A stretch of DNA of 64,000 nucleotides from Culex pipiens pallens (taxonomy: Eukaryota; Arthropoda; Insecta; Diptera; Culicidae). Below the pieces are notes generated by a model. It was not told the DNA's origin. It made no database searches and was given only the letters and a program-made list of their open reading frames with translations. Shown one piece after another: positions 1 through 14,699 of the stretch. The first letter of the stretch is position 1; the number at the start of each line of letters is the position of its first letter. A program made the position numbers and the translations under genes. The stretch covers positions 93,272,221 through 93,336,220 of the forward strand of contig NC_068938.1 of the NCBI RefSeq assembly GCF_016801865.2. Reading direction: 5' to 3'.

Positions 1-390
1 ACGGATGCTTGGTGCGTCGTGTCGTGAACGATGGAGGAGATAAATTTCAAGTGCCGGGAGTGTGACCAGACCGAAAATCGGTAGTGACCAGTTAGGGATT
101 TGTGGCGTGATGGAAGTGGAGGAGAAAAGGAGTGTGTGTTTGTGGGTGGGTTGTTGGTTAGTGTGTACCTGAGTGTGGGTCACTGGCGGAACCAGGGACC
201 AGGAACACGTGCCCCCCCCCTCCCCTCGACAGGAATTTGTTCTAGATTTGTTCGGGAGTGTATTCACAAATACCGTAATCAAAAATATTCTCATACGAGT
301 GCCCCCCGAGGTGCCCCCCTTCCTACCAGAGCCTGGTACCGCCCGATACCAATTAAAAAAAAACTTTTAGAAAATCAAAATTTCAAATAC
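1..390. other. Unassigned G-rich left edge
   Basis: Unique-looking sequence with short G-rich stretches. Frames of up to 114 codons are open here but have no recognisable protein character and run into repeat DNA. It could be the end of an exon or intron of a gene lying left of the window; nothing in the sequence decides this. Confidence 0.3.
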
Positions 391-508
391 ACATTTCCGT
401 CATCAGGGGTGACATTGGGACTGGGGGGTAAGATTGGGTCATAAAAAAATGAGGAATTTTGTATGAACCAATCTCACCCCCCAGACCCAATGTCACCCCT
501 GATGACAG
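391..508. repeat. Short hairpin MITE-like repeat (GGGGTGACATTGGG family)
   Basis: Two arms of about 44 bp are inverted around a short AT spacer. The left arm carries CATCAGGGGTGACATTGGG and the right arm its complement. The same motif recurs as a half-copy near 3644-3720 and as a compact hairpin at 48287-48324, so it is a dispersed family. No coding capacity. Confidence 0.8.
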
Positions 509-2130
509 TTCTTAAAAATTTAAACTGAAAAATTCTAAAATTATTAGATTTTAAAAATCTTGAATTCTCAACATTCTAAAATTCTTCGAATTTAAAATTC
601 TAGTTTCCAAATTCAAATAAATATAATAAAATTAAATTATAAAATTCCTCAAATTTAAATTCTAAAATTCTAATACTCTTGATTTCTTAAATTTTCAAAT
701 TCCTAAATTCTTAAATTCTTAAATTCCTAAATTCTTAAATTCTTAAATTCTCAAATTCTTAAATTCTTAAATTCTTAAATTCTTAAATTCTTAAATTCTT
801 AAATTCTTAAATTCTTAAATTCTTAAATTCTTAAATTCTTAAATTCTTAAATTCTTAAATTCTTAAATTCTTAAATTCTTAAATTCTTAAATTCTTAAAT
901 TCTTAAATTCTTAAATTCTTAAATTCTTAAATTCTTAAATTCTTAAATTCTTAAATTCTTAAATTCTTAAATTCTTAAATTCTTAAATTCTTAAATTCTT
1001 AAATTCTTAAAATCTTAAATTCTTAAATTCTTAAATTCTTAAATTCTTAAATTCTTAAATTCTTAAATTCTTAAATTCTTAAATTCTTAAATTCTTAAAT
1101 TCTTAAATTCTTAAATTCTTAAATTCTTAAATTCTTAAATTCTTGAATTCTTGAATTCTTGAATTCTTGAATTCTTGAATTCTTGAATTCTTGAATTCTT
1201 GAATTCTTGAATTCTTGAATTCTTGAATTCTTGAATTCTTGAATTCTTGAATTCTTGAATTCTTGAATTCTTGAATTCTTGAATTCTTGAATTCTTGAAT
1301 TCTTGAATTCTTGAATTCTTGAATTCTTGAATTCTTGAATTCTTGAATTCTTGAATTCTTGAATTCTTGAATTCTTGAATTCTTGAATTCTTGAATTCTT
1401 GAATTCTTGAATTCTTGAATTCTTGAATTCTTGAATTCTTAAATTCTTAAATTCTTAAATTCTTAAATTCTTAAATTCTTAAATTCTTAAATTCTTAAAT
1501 TCTTAAATTCTTAAATTCTTCAATTCTTCAATTCTTCAATTCTTAAATTCTTCAATTCTTCAATTCTTCAATTCTTAAATTCTTAAATTCTTAAATTCTT
1601 AAATTCTTAAATTCTTAAATTCTTAAATTCTTAAATTCTTAAATTCTTAAATTCTTAAATTCTTAAATTCTTAAATTCTTAATTTCTTAAATTCTTAAAT
1701 TCTTAAATTCTTAAATTCTTGAATTCTTGAATTCTTAAATTCTTAAATTCTTAAATTCTTCAATTCTTCAATTCTTCAATTCTTAAATTCTTAAATTCTT
1801 CAATTCTTCAATTCTTCAATTCTTAAATTCTTAAATTCTTCAATTCTTCAATTCTTAAATTCTTAAATTCTTAAATTCTTCAATTCTTCAATTCTTCAAT
1901 TCTTAAATTCTTCAATTCTTCAATTCTTAAATTCTTAAATTCTTAAATTCTTAAATTCTTAAATTCTTAAATTCTTAAATTCTTAAATTCTTAAATTCTT
2001 AAATTCTTAAATTCTTAAATTCTTAAATTCTTAAATTCTTAAATTCTTAAATTCTTCAATTCTTCAATTCTTCAATTCTTCAATTCTTAAATTCTTCAAT
2101 TCTTCAATTCTTAAATTCTTAAATTCTTAA
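509..2130. repeat. 8-bp minisatellite (AAATTCTT) with variant blocks
   Basis: From about 707 to 2130 the sequence is an almost perfect tandem array of an 8-bp unit AAATTCTT, roughly 178 units. The lead-in at 509-706 is a degenerate version. Variants are clustered: about 1143-1440 is a pure block of GAATTCTT units, each containing an EcoRI site GAATTC, while CAATTCTT units are interspersed with AAATTCTT at 1515-2110. Block-wise variant distribution is what unequal exchange or replication slippage produces. No gene. Confidence 0.97.
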
Positions 2131-2345
2131 AGTCAGATCTTTGAAAAATTGAACTTGTCAAACTACGCCAATCCAGTTCTGAGCCCAGTTGATCCAGTTA
2201 TTCACCCAATTTGTGAATAACTATCAAACTCTTACAACTCTTCTTCAAAATATTGATTTTTTTTATTTTCAGGTTTAAGCTGTACTCATCCGTGAATCTG
2301 TCGTACATATTCCGAAATTACCGAATTACCGAATAAAAACATTTT

Positions 2346-3475
2346 TATAAAAAATTAGATAAAAATTAGTCTTTTATACCTTTAAATAAGTCTTTTTAGG
2401 CCTAAAAATAAGTCTTAATCAAGTTCCGCCATCTTGTATTATGTCCACTTTGACCCCTCCCATTTCCTGCAAAAGCCTAAAAATTAGTCTTTTATACCTT
2501 TAAATAAGTCTTTTTAGGCCTAAAAATAAGTCTTAATCAAGTTCCGCCATCTTGGATTGTGTCCGCTTTGACCCCTCCCATTCCCTGCAAAAGCCTGAAA
2601 ATTAGTCTTTTAAACCTTTAAATAAGTCTTTTTAGGCCTAAAAATAAGTCTTAATCAAGTTCCGCCATCTTGGATTATGTCCGCTTTGATCCCCTTCCGA
2701 TTCCAGCAAAAGCCTAAAAATTAGTCTTTTAAACCTATAAATAAGTCTTTTTAGGCCTAAAAATAAGTCTTAATCAAGTTCCGCCATCTTGGATTATGTC
2801 CGCTTTGATCCCCTCCCGATTCCAGCAAAAGCCTAAAAATTAGTCTTTTAAACCTATAAATAAGTCTTTTTAGGCCTAAAAATAAGTCTTAATCAAGTTC
2901 CGCCATCTTGGATTATGTCCGCTTTGATCCCCTCCCGATTCCAGCAAAAGCCTAAAAATTAGTCTTTTAAACCTATAAATAAGTCTTTTTAGGCCTAAAA
3001 ATAAGTCTTAATCAAGTTCCGCCATCTTGGATTATGTCCGCTTTGACCCCTCCCATTTCCTGCAAAAGCCTAAAAAATAGTCTTTTAAACCTATAAATAA
3101 GTCTTTTTAGGCCTAAAAATAAGTCTTAATCAAGTTCCGCCATCTTGGATTATGTCCGCTTTGACCCCTCCCATTTCCTGCAAAAGCCTAAAAAATAGTC
3201 TTTTAAACCTATAAATAAGTCTTTTTAGGCCTAAAAATAAGTCTTAATCAAGTTCCGCCATCTTGGATTATGTCCGCTCTGATCCCCTCGCATTCTCGAA
3301 AAAGACTAAAATTTAGGCTTTTTGACGATAACATTAAGCCTAAAATTTAGCCTTTTTCGTACTAAAACGAAACTAGTCTTTTTAAGACTAACCCATCATT
3401 AGGCTTAAAAAGACTTAACACGGTTAGGTTCGATAAAGCCTAATTTTAAGTCTTAAAAGACTAATGTCGGCTTTG
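2346..3475. repeat. 118/119-bp tandem satellite, about 8 copies
   Basis: The anchor AAGTTCCGCCATCTTG recurs at 2421, 2539, 2657, 2776, 2895, 3014, 3132 and 3250, spacing 118-119 bp. Each unit also carries an AT-rich part in which AAGTCTTTTTAGGCCTAAAAA is itself partly palindromic. The 3' end (3290-3475) decays into shorter inverted TTAGTCTTTT/AAGACTAA blocks. No coding frame crosses it. Confidence 0.97.
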
Positions 3476-3483
3476 CGTGTAAA

Positions 3484-3607
3484 CCAAATTTCCAGTTTTT
3501 GCTTTTTGTGTGTTCGTGAAACCGCCTTGAGTCAGGAGTATTAAAAAAACACCCAAAAAGAAAAAACTGAAATTTTGGTTTATTGGACCTTTTCAAAAAC
3601 ACTCCAG
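3484..3607. repeat. Truncated small MITE, GGAGTTTTTT family
   Basis: Inverted arms flank the core CCGCCTTGAGTCAGGAGTAT, ending at the right with GGACCTTTTCAAAAA and CTCCAG. Better copies are at 10791-10942 and 13886-14046. The left terminus is missing where it abuts the satellite. Confidence 0.75.
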
Positions 3608-4310
3608 AAATGTAAAGGGGGTGTGTCAGTATTTAAAAGTTCCGTCATCAGGGGTGACATTGGGTCTGGCGGTGACATTGAGTCATACAAAAATGCTAAA
3701 ATTTGTATGACAAAATTTTTGAATTTATTTGTTATAATTTTAAATGTTTTGTTATATTATAATTTGTTGAAGAGTTGTTTTTTAATTTTTTCATATTTTT
3801 TCTTTACTTAAGATTTTTACATTTATCAAAAAAATATATGTTTAATCTTTAATTCTGAAGTATTTTAATCTACTTAATTCATGGCAAAGAAACTTTAATT
3901 TAAAGTTTAGCGCTAAATACAAATTGTGTGAAATTAATTTGAAAATTGTAAAAAATAGTACAAAATTATTCAAAGGTTAGAATACAATTATCGAACAAGT
4001 ATGCTTGAGATTCCCGACTTTTCCCAACTTATTGACAGAAAATCTCAAATTCCCGACTTTTCCCGATTTTTCGTGGATTTTTGTACATTTCTGACTTTTT
4101 CTCCACTTTCCCGATTTCCCAACTTGAGTGGCCACTCTGATTTTATTTTTGATTGGAAAAAAATGTTTAACATTTAAAAATAAAGATAAAATTGGAAAAG
4201 AAAAAACAAAAGACGTTAGGTTTATCGTACAACAAAAGTTACTAAAAATAAATTCCTGCACTCGGAAAAATTTCCAAAATTCGAGTAATTAAAAAATAAA
4301 CGTTTTAAAA
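3608..4310. other. AT-rich non-coding DNA with small repeat remnants
   Basis: Contains a half-copy of the GGGGTGACATTGGG hairpin family (about 3644-3720). At 4006-4128 there is a cluster of short TTCCCGACTTTTCCC-type repeats. The remainder is AT-rich with no recognisable gene. Confidence 0.6.
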
Positions 4311-5640
4311 AGGTTCAATCCCCTAGACCCCGCATAAATGACCCAGAAAGCTATAAATCCTGACAAAAACGGAACAGAACGACGAAACGTCTGCGAAAAA
4401 GAAAGTGTGACACAGTCTGCATCTCTCTGCCCGACTGAAAGGAGATCACTGCCGCTGATAGATCAATCGTTTGTTCGTCATTTCTCCCTCCACATCATCC
4501 CACACACATCGCCCATCCCGACATCGACGAAAGAGAGTTCAACAAAGTTCGCCAAGCCCCCAACCTCAACTCAACCCCAACCAGAAATGGCTGAAAATGA
4601 TGGCCCCTCAAGGGGAAACAAACTAGTACGGCACGTGACGACGACGGTCCTTGGACTCGAAAGGCCAAAACCATTTCAAAACTATAATAAAAATGAGTGA
4701 CATTGACACACAGACTCATTCACGTTCAGAGCGCGGTTATTGGGTCAAAGCTTGAAGAAATGAACGCGCCAGCGAGGTGTAAAATGGGCTGCCAAGTGTC
4801 CCCGACCTACTTCCAGGGAGTCGGGGAGGGAATTGGGGGCCACATGTCGTCGTCGTCATCATAGTCGGCTGTGATGATGCACCTTGAGAATCATTTTTGT
4901 TGACGTTTCGGCCTCTTTTTTTGTTGTAGCTTATCTCTCGTCAACTCCGCGTTGAGGCTGGCTGCAGTGCAGATCATTGACCTTCTCTCTAGCGGCCGGC
5001 CAGCCATCCGGACCTCGTGGCATCGTGACTCGCTCTTTCTCTCCAGTCGAGTTCTTCTTGGGGCTTTGAATGCAAATAAACAGCGTGAAAGCCCCAGACG
5101 AAATCGGCCGGATTAATCCACCTTTCTCAAATTTTTAACGCAATTTTCAAAAAAAGCATTCTTTTCAAATTTTCTCAAAAACAATCTTTTAGACTGATTC
5201 GCCAGCTTTTCTTCTCAAAAAAAAAGTAAATCAACCGCGAAACTGCCTCAGATGCAATGGCCATTCGCTGGTGGCTGGTTCGTTCGTGACCCCCTTCTTC
5301 TGCTCGAGGGGGCAAACATACACAGCACAGTCAGCTCAAAAGCTCTGATGGTGGTGAAAGAAAGAAGGTACAGCCGCACAGAAAACCGGCCCAATAAACT
5401 GCTGCTGGGCCCCCGAAGGGCACGAGACCCCAATAATTGGCCCCGTGTCCCTAAAAACAAAAAAAAAAGTAAGCAAGCTCTCTTGGTGCTGCTGACGATG
5501 GTGGTGGTGGTGGTGCTGGTGGAAGGAAAGATGTCAACTTTCACTCCAATTTCTCGAGACGAGCCTTTCTCGTTTTATCTAGAGTCGCACTCTCTCTCTT
5601 TTGCTTCATCCGCTAAAGGAGATATCGTTTGTTAAATTTA
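4311..5640. other. Unique, more GC-rich non-coding island
   Basis: About 1.3 kb of non-repetitive sequence between repeat blocks. Open frames of 120-127 codons exist on the plus strand (4338-4700, 5252-5635), but their translations are low-complexity and resemble no family I know. It may be intronic or regulatory DNA. No splice or promoter signal is strong enough to call. Confidence 0.4.
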
Positions 5641-5756
5641 ATAAGCAATGGATAACATTGGTGATCGATTACAGAGGCTCGGGAAATTTTATTGAGGGTT
5701 TTTTTTTGATTCCATACATACCTAAAAATAAATCGGTCATTTTTTTTAGTGTTCTC

Positions 5757-5993
5757 TAATTTTTATATGGTCAAATCTCAATTAATTTTGGGCTGCTTTT
5801 CATATTTTTTATGAGTTGAAATATTTTACTATTTTAATGTCCTTCATAAGCTTTTAAAAATGTTTAAATTTGAGCTAATTTAAACATTTTTAAAAGCTGA
5901 TGAAGGACATTAAAATAGTAAAATATTTCAACTCATAAAAAAAATATGAAAAGCAGTCCAAAATTAATTGAGATTTGACCATATAAAAATAAG
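5757..5993. mobile_element. Palindromic MITE, about 240 bp
   Basis: Two arms of about 112 bp are near-perfect inverted copies around a 10-bp centre near 5873 (ATTTGAGCTAAT). The outer ends read ATATGGTCAAATCTCAATTA and its complement. No coding capacity; the structure is that of a foldback MITE. Confidence 0.9.
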
Positions 5994-6035
5994 AGGTTAA
6001 AATGTTGTGTATCACGATATCTTATCACCATATTG

Positions 6036-6955
6036 AGCAATTCTCTACGAAATCGGTCTTTTTTAGAATTTTAATTTTTGTATTTTTTAATCCGGCTGAA
6101 ACTTTTGTGGTGCTTTAGGTATGCCCAAAGAAGCTATTTTGCATCATTAGTTTGTCCAATTAATTTTCCATACATATTTTGCAGCTGTCCATACAAAAAT
6201 GATGCATGAAAATTCAAAAATCTGTATCTTTTAAAGGAATTTTTTGATCGATTTGGTGTCTTCGGCAAAGTTGTAGGTATGATTATGGACTACACTGAAA
6301 AAAAACTACACTGAAAAAAAATATGATACTCGATTAAAAAATTTGGTGATTTTTTTTTTATTTAACTTTTTGTTAACTTGATTTGCAAAACAAAAACTTT
6401 TTATTTTATTTTTTTATAAGTTTTTGGGAACATCAACTGCCAACTTTTCAGAAATTTCCAGGTTGTGCAAAAAGTCTTTGACCGAGTTAAGAATTTTTTA
6501 ATCAATGATGATTTAAAAAAAAATCGAAATATTGGTCGCAGAAATTTTTCAACTTTATTTTCGATATAAAATCAAATTTGCAATCAAAAAGTACTTTAGT
6601 GAAATTTTGATAAAGTGCACCGTTTTCAAGTTAATTCCTTTTTTAAGGTGACTTTTTAAAAAATAGTCGCAGTTATTCTTTATTTTTTAAATAAGTGCAG
6701 ATGTTTGCCCACCTTTGAAAAAAATATTTTTGAAGAGCTGAGAAAATTCTCTATATTTTGCTTTTTTGAACTTTGTTGCTACGACCCTTAGTTGCAAAGG
6801 TTTAAAAACATAAAATGGCATGCAAAGGTTTAAAAACATAAAAACATGAACCCACCATTTTCTAATGTCGACAATATTTTCAAAAAAAATTTAATCAAGA
6901 CTAACATTTCAAAAGGGCCAAAAATTCAATATCACGCCCTTTTAAAATGTGAGTT
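6036..6955. mobile_element. One arm of the GAGCAATTCTCTACGAAATC fold-back family
   Basis: Begins with GAGCAATTCTCTACGAAATC and follows, in order, the left arm of the large fold-back at 62226-64000, including the AAAAAGTACTTTAGTGAAAT and GCACCGTTTTCAAGTTAA segments. It reaches the central hairpin (TTTCAAAAGGGC, about 6907) and then stops, so only half of the palindrome is present. Immediately right (6970-6993) lies one terminus of the TTCTACGCATAATTGTCC element family. Confidence 0.85.
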
Positions 6956-7069
6956 TAACTCAGTTGAACTTTTTCAAACATTGGACAATTATGCGTAGAA
7001 CGGCAGTTTAAGTCTAGATTAAATTTTCAAAACAACCTATCCCTCATGGGTTTCCTATGCAGATAGGAC

Positions 7070-7530
7070 CACGGGTCCCCCACAGACCGTTATTATGAAG
7101 AAAAAATTTCCACCCAAACCAATGATTGGACATGGTTTCTGGGACCATTTTGCACCTCTGGGCCAAGTTTCAAAATATTTGCCGGCAGAAATTTCGAATA
7201 CGGTCAGTTTTAGTATTTTTAGTTGAAATTAAGGGGAAACCGCATGTAAAATGCGTAGGAAAAGTTCAAAGTTTCAATGTTTTAACTCTTAAACGTTACT
7301 GGTCATGGTTTTAAATTGTACTTACATGTAGCAGAATGATATAAAACGATTTACGGAACTGACTTAGCCGGATTAAGCCTTAGTTAAGTGACTTAAGTAC
7401 ATTATTTACAAGTTTTTATCGAAATATTTTTTTTTTACTCCTACATTAGGCAATTTTAAGTCTAGGAAGACTAGATTGCATAAAAATAATTAAAATGGGG
7501 TGACTTTGAGCCAAGGGGTGACATGGTACC
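7070..7530 (+). repeat. Left terminal inverted repeat of the 5.2-kb composite
   Basis: About 455 bp matching 11824-12279 in reverse orientation. The few differences are at the inner edge (for example AAAGTCACC against AAAGTCCCC). Not a gene despite a short open frame. Confidence 0.9.
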
Positions 7531-7544
7531 AAATTTTACGGACC

Positions 7545-7732
7545 CCGTGGCGCGGTGGTTAGCGGCTTCGGCTGCCGATTCCTCATGTGTGCTAAGGGGC
7601 CCGGGTTCGATTCCCGCCCATCTCCTCTGGGTGTTCTGTGTTTGTTCCGTTAGTTAGTAAATTCAGTCTGAAAAGACGGTGTGATGATTTTTGTCTATTA
7701 AATAGCTTAACAACAAGCTCGATAAGCAAATC
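7545..7732 (+). mobile_element. tRNA-headed SINE-like sequence
   Basis: Starts GACCCCGTGGCGCGGTGGTT, a good A-box region (TGGCGCGGTGGTTAGCGG), and has a near-perfect B box GGGTTCGATTCCCG at about 7605-7618. The acceptor and anticodon arms of a real tRNA cannot be formed, so this is a pol III-type SINE head. About 110 bp of unrelated body follow before the T-tract. The GACC start resembles arginine tRNAs, as in the published tRNA-Arg-derived Twin SINEs of Culex pipiens; I cannot confirm membership. Confidence 0.75.
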
Positions 7733-7734
7733 TG

Positions 7735-10790
<3,056 letters not shown>

Positions 10791-10942
10791 GGAGTTTTTT
10801 TTTGAAAAGGTCCTATAAACAAAATTTTTAATTTTTGCATTTTGGGTGTTTTTAGAACCGCCTTGAGTCAGGGGTATTCAAAAACACCCAAAAAGCAAAA
10901 AGTGAAAATTTTGTTTATAGGACCTTTTCAAAAAAAACTCGA

Positions 10943-11823
10943 GAAATACTGTTGTCCTCTCCCACAATTTTAAAAAAATCCATAGAAAGTTGAATAAGAA
11001 CGAAACAAAACTACAAAGGATTTTTAGCCTTATTGTTGGACCCTGACAAGAGTTTTAAGACAAAACTACATTGAAAACTTACATCGTCCTTCATATGTAA
11101 ATATTTATAAGTTCAATAACCTATACATATTAGACTATACTATTTTCACATTTTCTTAGGATATGCCAGGCTTGTTAAAATAGTGGATGAGTGGTTGTGT
11201 TTTCACATGAGACAGGAGTGGGTTTTGTTTTACTGAATATATTATCAGTAAAAGTACTTGCTGATCATTAATATGTTTTGATGAATTTCAACGATGATCA
11301 TACTGTTTCAACAATACATTACAGTTTTTATGATGATTAACTGCAATTTTGCAAAATCATAATTGATTTGAAATATTAATCCTGTGGGAAGTTGTGCCAT
11401 TAAACTTTTGCTAATTATAATCATTACACAGGTCAACACAAATGTTTGAGCTAAATGCTAGCTGAAATACTCACTACATTTTATTCGTATGGTTCAAATT
11501 TCTAGACGTTTTAAAACAAAAAAAAACAATAATGTGATTAATGCAATGCTACAAACTTGCCACGTCACATAATTGTTTTTTTTTCTTCTTTTATTTGTAT
11601 TCAGAACGTATCGATTCAGAACTGGAACATGTGCGCATCATTTTTCAATTTGTCACTTATAGATGATTTAAAATCAATAGGTCTTTTAAAACATATTAAT
11701 TTGCGATCTGCGAAACAATATCATCAAATTATTTTTGGGTTTGGGAATATAAATAGACCAAATCAAGCAGTCTACAAGCAAATATTGACATAAACTTAAT
11801 GCTTATCAAAACAATCTTTTGTA
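10943..11823. other. AT-rich interior of the composite element
   Basis: About 0.9 kb between the MITE and the right inverted repeat. A 78-codon frame at 11557-11793 has no family resemblance. No transposase remnant is visible. Confidence 0.6.
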
Positions 11824-12279
11824 CATTGTGACCCCTTGGCTCAAAGTCCCCATTTTAATTATTTTTATGCAATCTAGTCTTCCTAGACTTAAAATTGCCT
11901 AATGTAGGAGTAAAAAAAAAAATATTTCGATAAAAACTTGTAAATAATGTACTTAAGTCACTTAACTAAGGCTTAATCCGACTAAGTCAGTTCCGTAAAT
12001 CGTTTTATATCATTCTGCTACATGTAAGTACAATTTAAAACCATGACCAGTAACGTTTAAGAGTTAAAACATTGAAACTTTGAACTTTTCCTACGCATTT
12101 TACATGCGGTTTCCCCTTAATTTCAACTAAAAATACTAAAACTGACCGTATTCGAAATTTCTGCCGGCAAATATTTTGAAACTTGGCCCAGAGGTGCAAA
12201 ATGGTCCCAGAAACCATGTCCAATCATTGGTTTGGGTGGAAATTTTTTCTTCATAATAACGGTCTGTGGGGGACCCGTG
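11824..12279 (-). repeat. Right terminal inverted repeat of the 5.2-kb composite
   Basis: Inverted partner of 7070-7530. Ends GGGGGACCCGTG followed by the duplicated AGGAC. Confidence 0.9.
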
Positions 12280-12284
12280 AGGAC

Positions 12285-12780
12285 CTTTTGAAAATTTAAT
12301 CGAGAAGTGATATTTATGTAGTTCTTTTTCAAACCGGAACTCACAGCTCGCATAGAAACCACGTCCGGATCTATCATCTGACCATTCGTTGGACAGGTAA
12401 TTGAAATACCTTCCAATCGAATCTAAAAGTTCATAGATCTGGCAACCCTGACTCCAGTTACTACCACTTAAGTGTCATTTATGTATTTTTTATTAACTGG
12501 ATCTCTCTTATCTGCCATGGAAACCATGAGGAATCTTGAACAAATTCGCCGAAAAAAAAAAGAATTTTGAAAGGTTGAAATTTATTATGATTGAATGTTA
12601 ATTCATTTTCGATGTAATTTTATCTAAATTTATATGGAATAAATAAAATTACACAAAGCAAAATGTAAATTTACAAATTTTTAGAGGTAATTTTAGACAT
12701 TTTTTAACTAAATCTGTCAACATTCTTGCAAGAAGATTTGGAAAAAACTGTTAAGACAGGCAATTTTTTGTCAAATTTTA
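12285..12780. other. Non-coding AT-rich spacer
   Basis: No gene, and no repeat shared with other parts of the window that I could see. Confidence 0.5.
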
Positions 12781-12782
12781 AA

Positions 12783-13855
12783 TACCGTCCGTATTTTCTC
12801 GAAAATACTCAAATTTTTAAAATTCGCAATATGGGTATCAAACGATTCGAAATTTTGAATGTATTTTAACTGTTTTAGAGTTTTTGAATGAAATACTTAA
12901 TTTTTTACAAAATACTGTATTTTCTCGAGAATACTCATCTTTTTAGAATTCGCAATACGGGTATCAAACGATCGAAATTGTGCATGTATTTTAACTGTTT
13001 TAGAGTTTTTAGAATGAAATACTAAATTTTTCCCAAATTCCGTATTTTCTCGAAAATAATAAATTTTTAGAATTCACAATTTTTGTATCAAACGATTCTA
13101 AATTTTGCATGTATTTTAATTGTTTTAAAGTTTTTTGAATGAAATACTAAAATTTTCACAAAATGCCGTATTTTCTCGAAAATACTCAAATTTTCAAAAT
13201 TCGCAATATAGGTATAAAACGATTCTAAACTTTGCATGTATTTTAATTGTTTTATAGATTTTTTACCTACTAAAATTTTCACAAAATACCGTATATTCTC
13301 AAAAATACTACTTTTTAGAATTCGCAATATGGGTATCAAACGATTCGAAATTTTGCATTTATTTTTACTGTTTTAGAGTTTTTTGAATGAAATACTAAAA
13401 TTTTCACAAAATAACGTATTTTCTCGAAAATACTCATATTTATATAATTCGCAATATGGGTATCAAATGATTCGAAATTTTGCATGCATTTTCACTGTTT
13501 TAGAGTTTTCTGAATGAAATACTAAAATTTTCCCAAATTCCGTATTTTCTCGAAAATAATAAATTTTTAGAATTCACAAATTTTGTATCAAACGATTCTA
13601 AATTTTGCATGTTTTTTTTACTGTTTTAGAGTTTTCTGAATGAAACACTAAAATTTTCACAAAATACCGTATTTTCTCGAAAATACTAAACATTTTAGAA
13701 TTCGCAATATGGGTATCAAACTATTTCAAATTTTGCATGTATTTTGACTTTTTTAGAGTTTTTTTAATGAAAAAAAATAGTATTTTTGAGAAAATACGGT
13801 ATTTTGTGAAAATTTTAGTATTTCATTCAAAAAACTCTAAAACAGTCAACACTTC
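12783..13855. repeat. 125-bp satellite, 8 direct units plus one inverted part-unit
   Basis: The anchor CGTATTTTCTCGAAAATA recurs near 12790, 12916, 13040, 13165, 13289, 13414, 13540 and 13668, spacing 124-128 bp. Each unit includes GGGTATCAAACGATTC and CTGTTTTAGAGTTTT. At about 13775 the orientation flips, giving an inverted partial unit up to 13855. Related arrays are at 48500-49095 and 58790-60430. Confidence 0.95.
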
Positions 13856-13885
13856 AATTGAAATTATTAGATTTTAAAAGTACAT

Positions 13886-14046
13886 TTCTGGAGTTTTTTT
13901 TTTAAAGGTTCAAAAACCAAATTTCCAGTTTTTATTTTTTGGATGTTTTTGAAACCGCCAGGGGTCAGGGGTATTAAAAAATACCCAAAAAGCAAAAACT
14001 GGAAATTTGTTTTTTTGCACCTTTTCATAAAAAAAAACTCCAGATC
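13886..14046. mobile_element. Small MITE, GGAGTTTTTT family
   Basis: Inverted ends CTGGAGTTTTTTTTTTAAAG and its complement surround AAACCGCCAGGGGTCAGGGG. About 160 bp and non-coding. Confidence 0.85.
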
Positions 14047-14269
14047 TGATTAAAAGGTTTTTTTTGTGCATCGTTAGCTAGAAGTTCAAAAGTCCTTCCC
14101 GATGAACAACAAAATATGAACTGGCAACCCTGTCCTAAGGTATAGAAACTAAACCGCCTTGAGAATGTGTTTTCAAGGAAAAATATCATATTTTTTCAGA
14201 ATTTGATAAGTTTTGTAGTTTGTTTTGTTTCATGTTTCTTGACTAATATTTTCAAAAGTAACGTTTACA

Positions 14270-14440
14270 TTTGGGATTGGGTCCTAAAATTAAGCTTAAA
14301 ATGCTGATATTATTCTTCACAACGATAAAGATCTTTTTTTTATAAGCCCAATGACTACAAAAGGATTCAAATTTTGTTAGGCCAATTTTGAAAATTTACA
14401 CTGACGTACAGAAAACTTAAAAAAATGACTGCGCAGGCTC
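14270..14440 (+). repeat. Diverged partial copy of the ATTGGGTCCTAAAA MITE
   Basis: Begins GGGATTGGGTCCTAAAATTA and follows the copy at 17836-18169 for about 150 bp (AAGCTTA...GCTGATATTATT...ACAACGATAAAG) before losing similarity. Confidence 0.7.
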
Positions 14441-14699
14441 AACTCGAGGGGAAGCATGAACTTTGGGGTCCCCAGAAACACATGCACTTTGAATTTTTCA
14501 AAAATATTAAAAAAACAAGGCCGAATGGTTTTTCTCCAAAGTTTGTATGGAGAATTAGGGCAGTTCGTCGCTCCTGCATACAAATAAAAATTGCATGCAA
14601 TATGTAGGAGAACCGAACAGCACTAGTTCAAAAGATACATTAATCTAAAGTCAACTAATAGTTGCTCTAATTTCCCCTAAAATCCCTCCTTCACCCTTC

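Noticed and set aside
707..3475. CRISPR-like regular repeats
   Set aside because: Units are contiguous tandem copies without unique spacers, and the genome is eukaryotic.
4338..5635. Plus-strand frames of 120 and 127 codons
   Set aside because: No recognisable domain, no supporting signals, low-complexity patches; not annotated as genes.
7545..7625. Functional tRNA gene
   Set aside because: A and B boxes are good but the acceptor and anticodon arms cannot pair and no mature 3' end is formed; treated as a SINE head.
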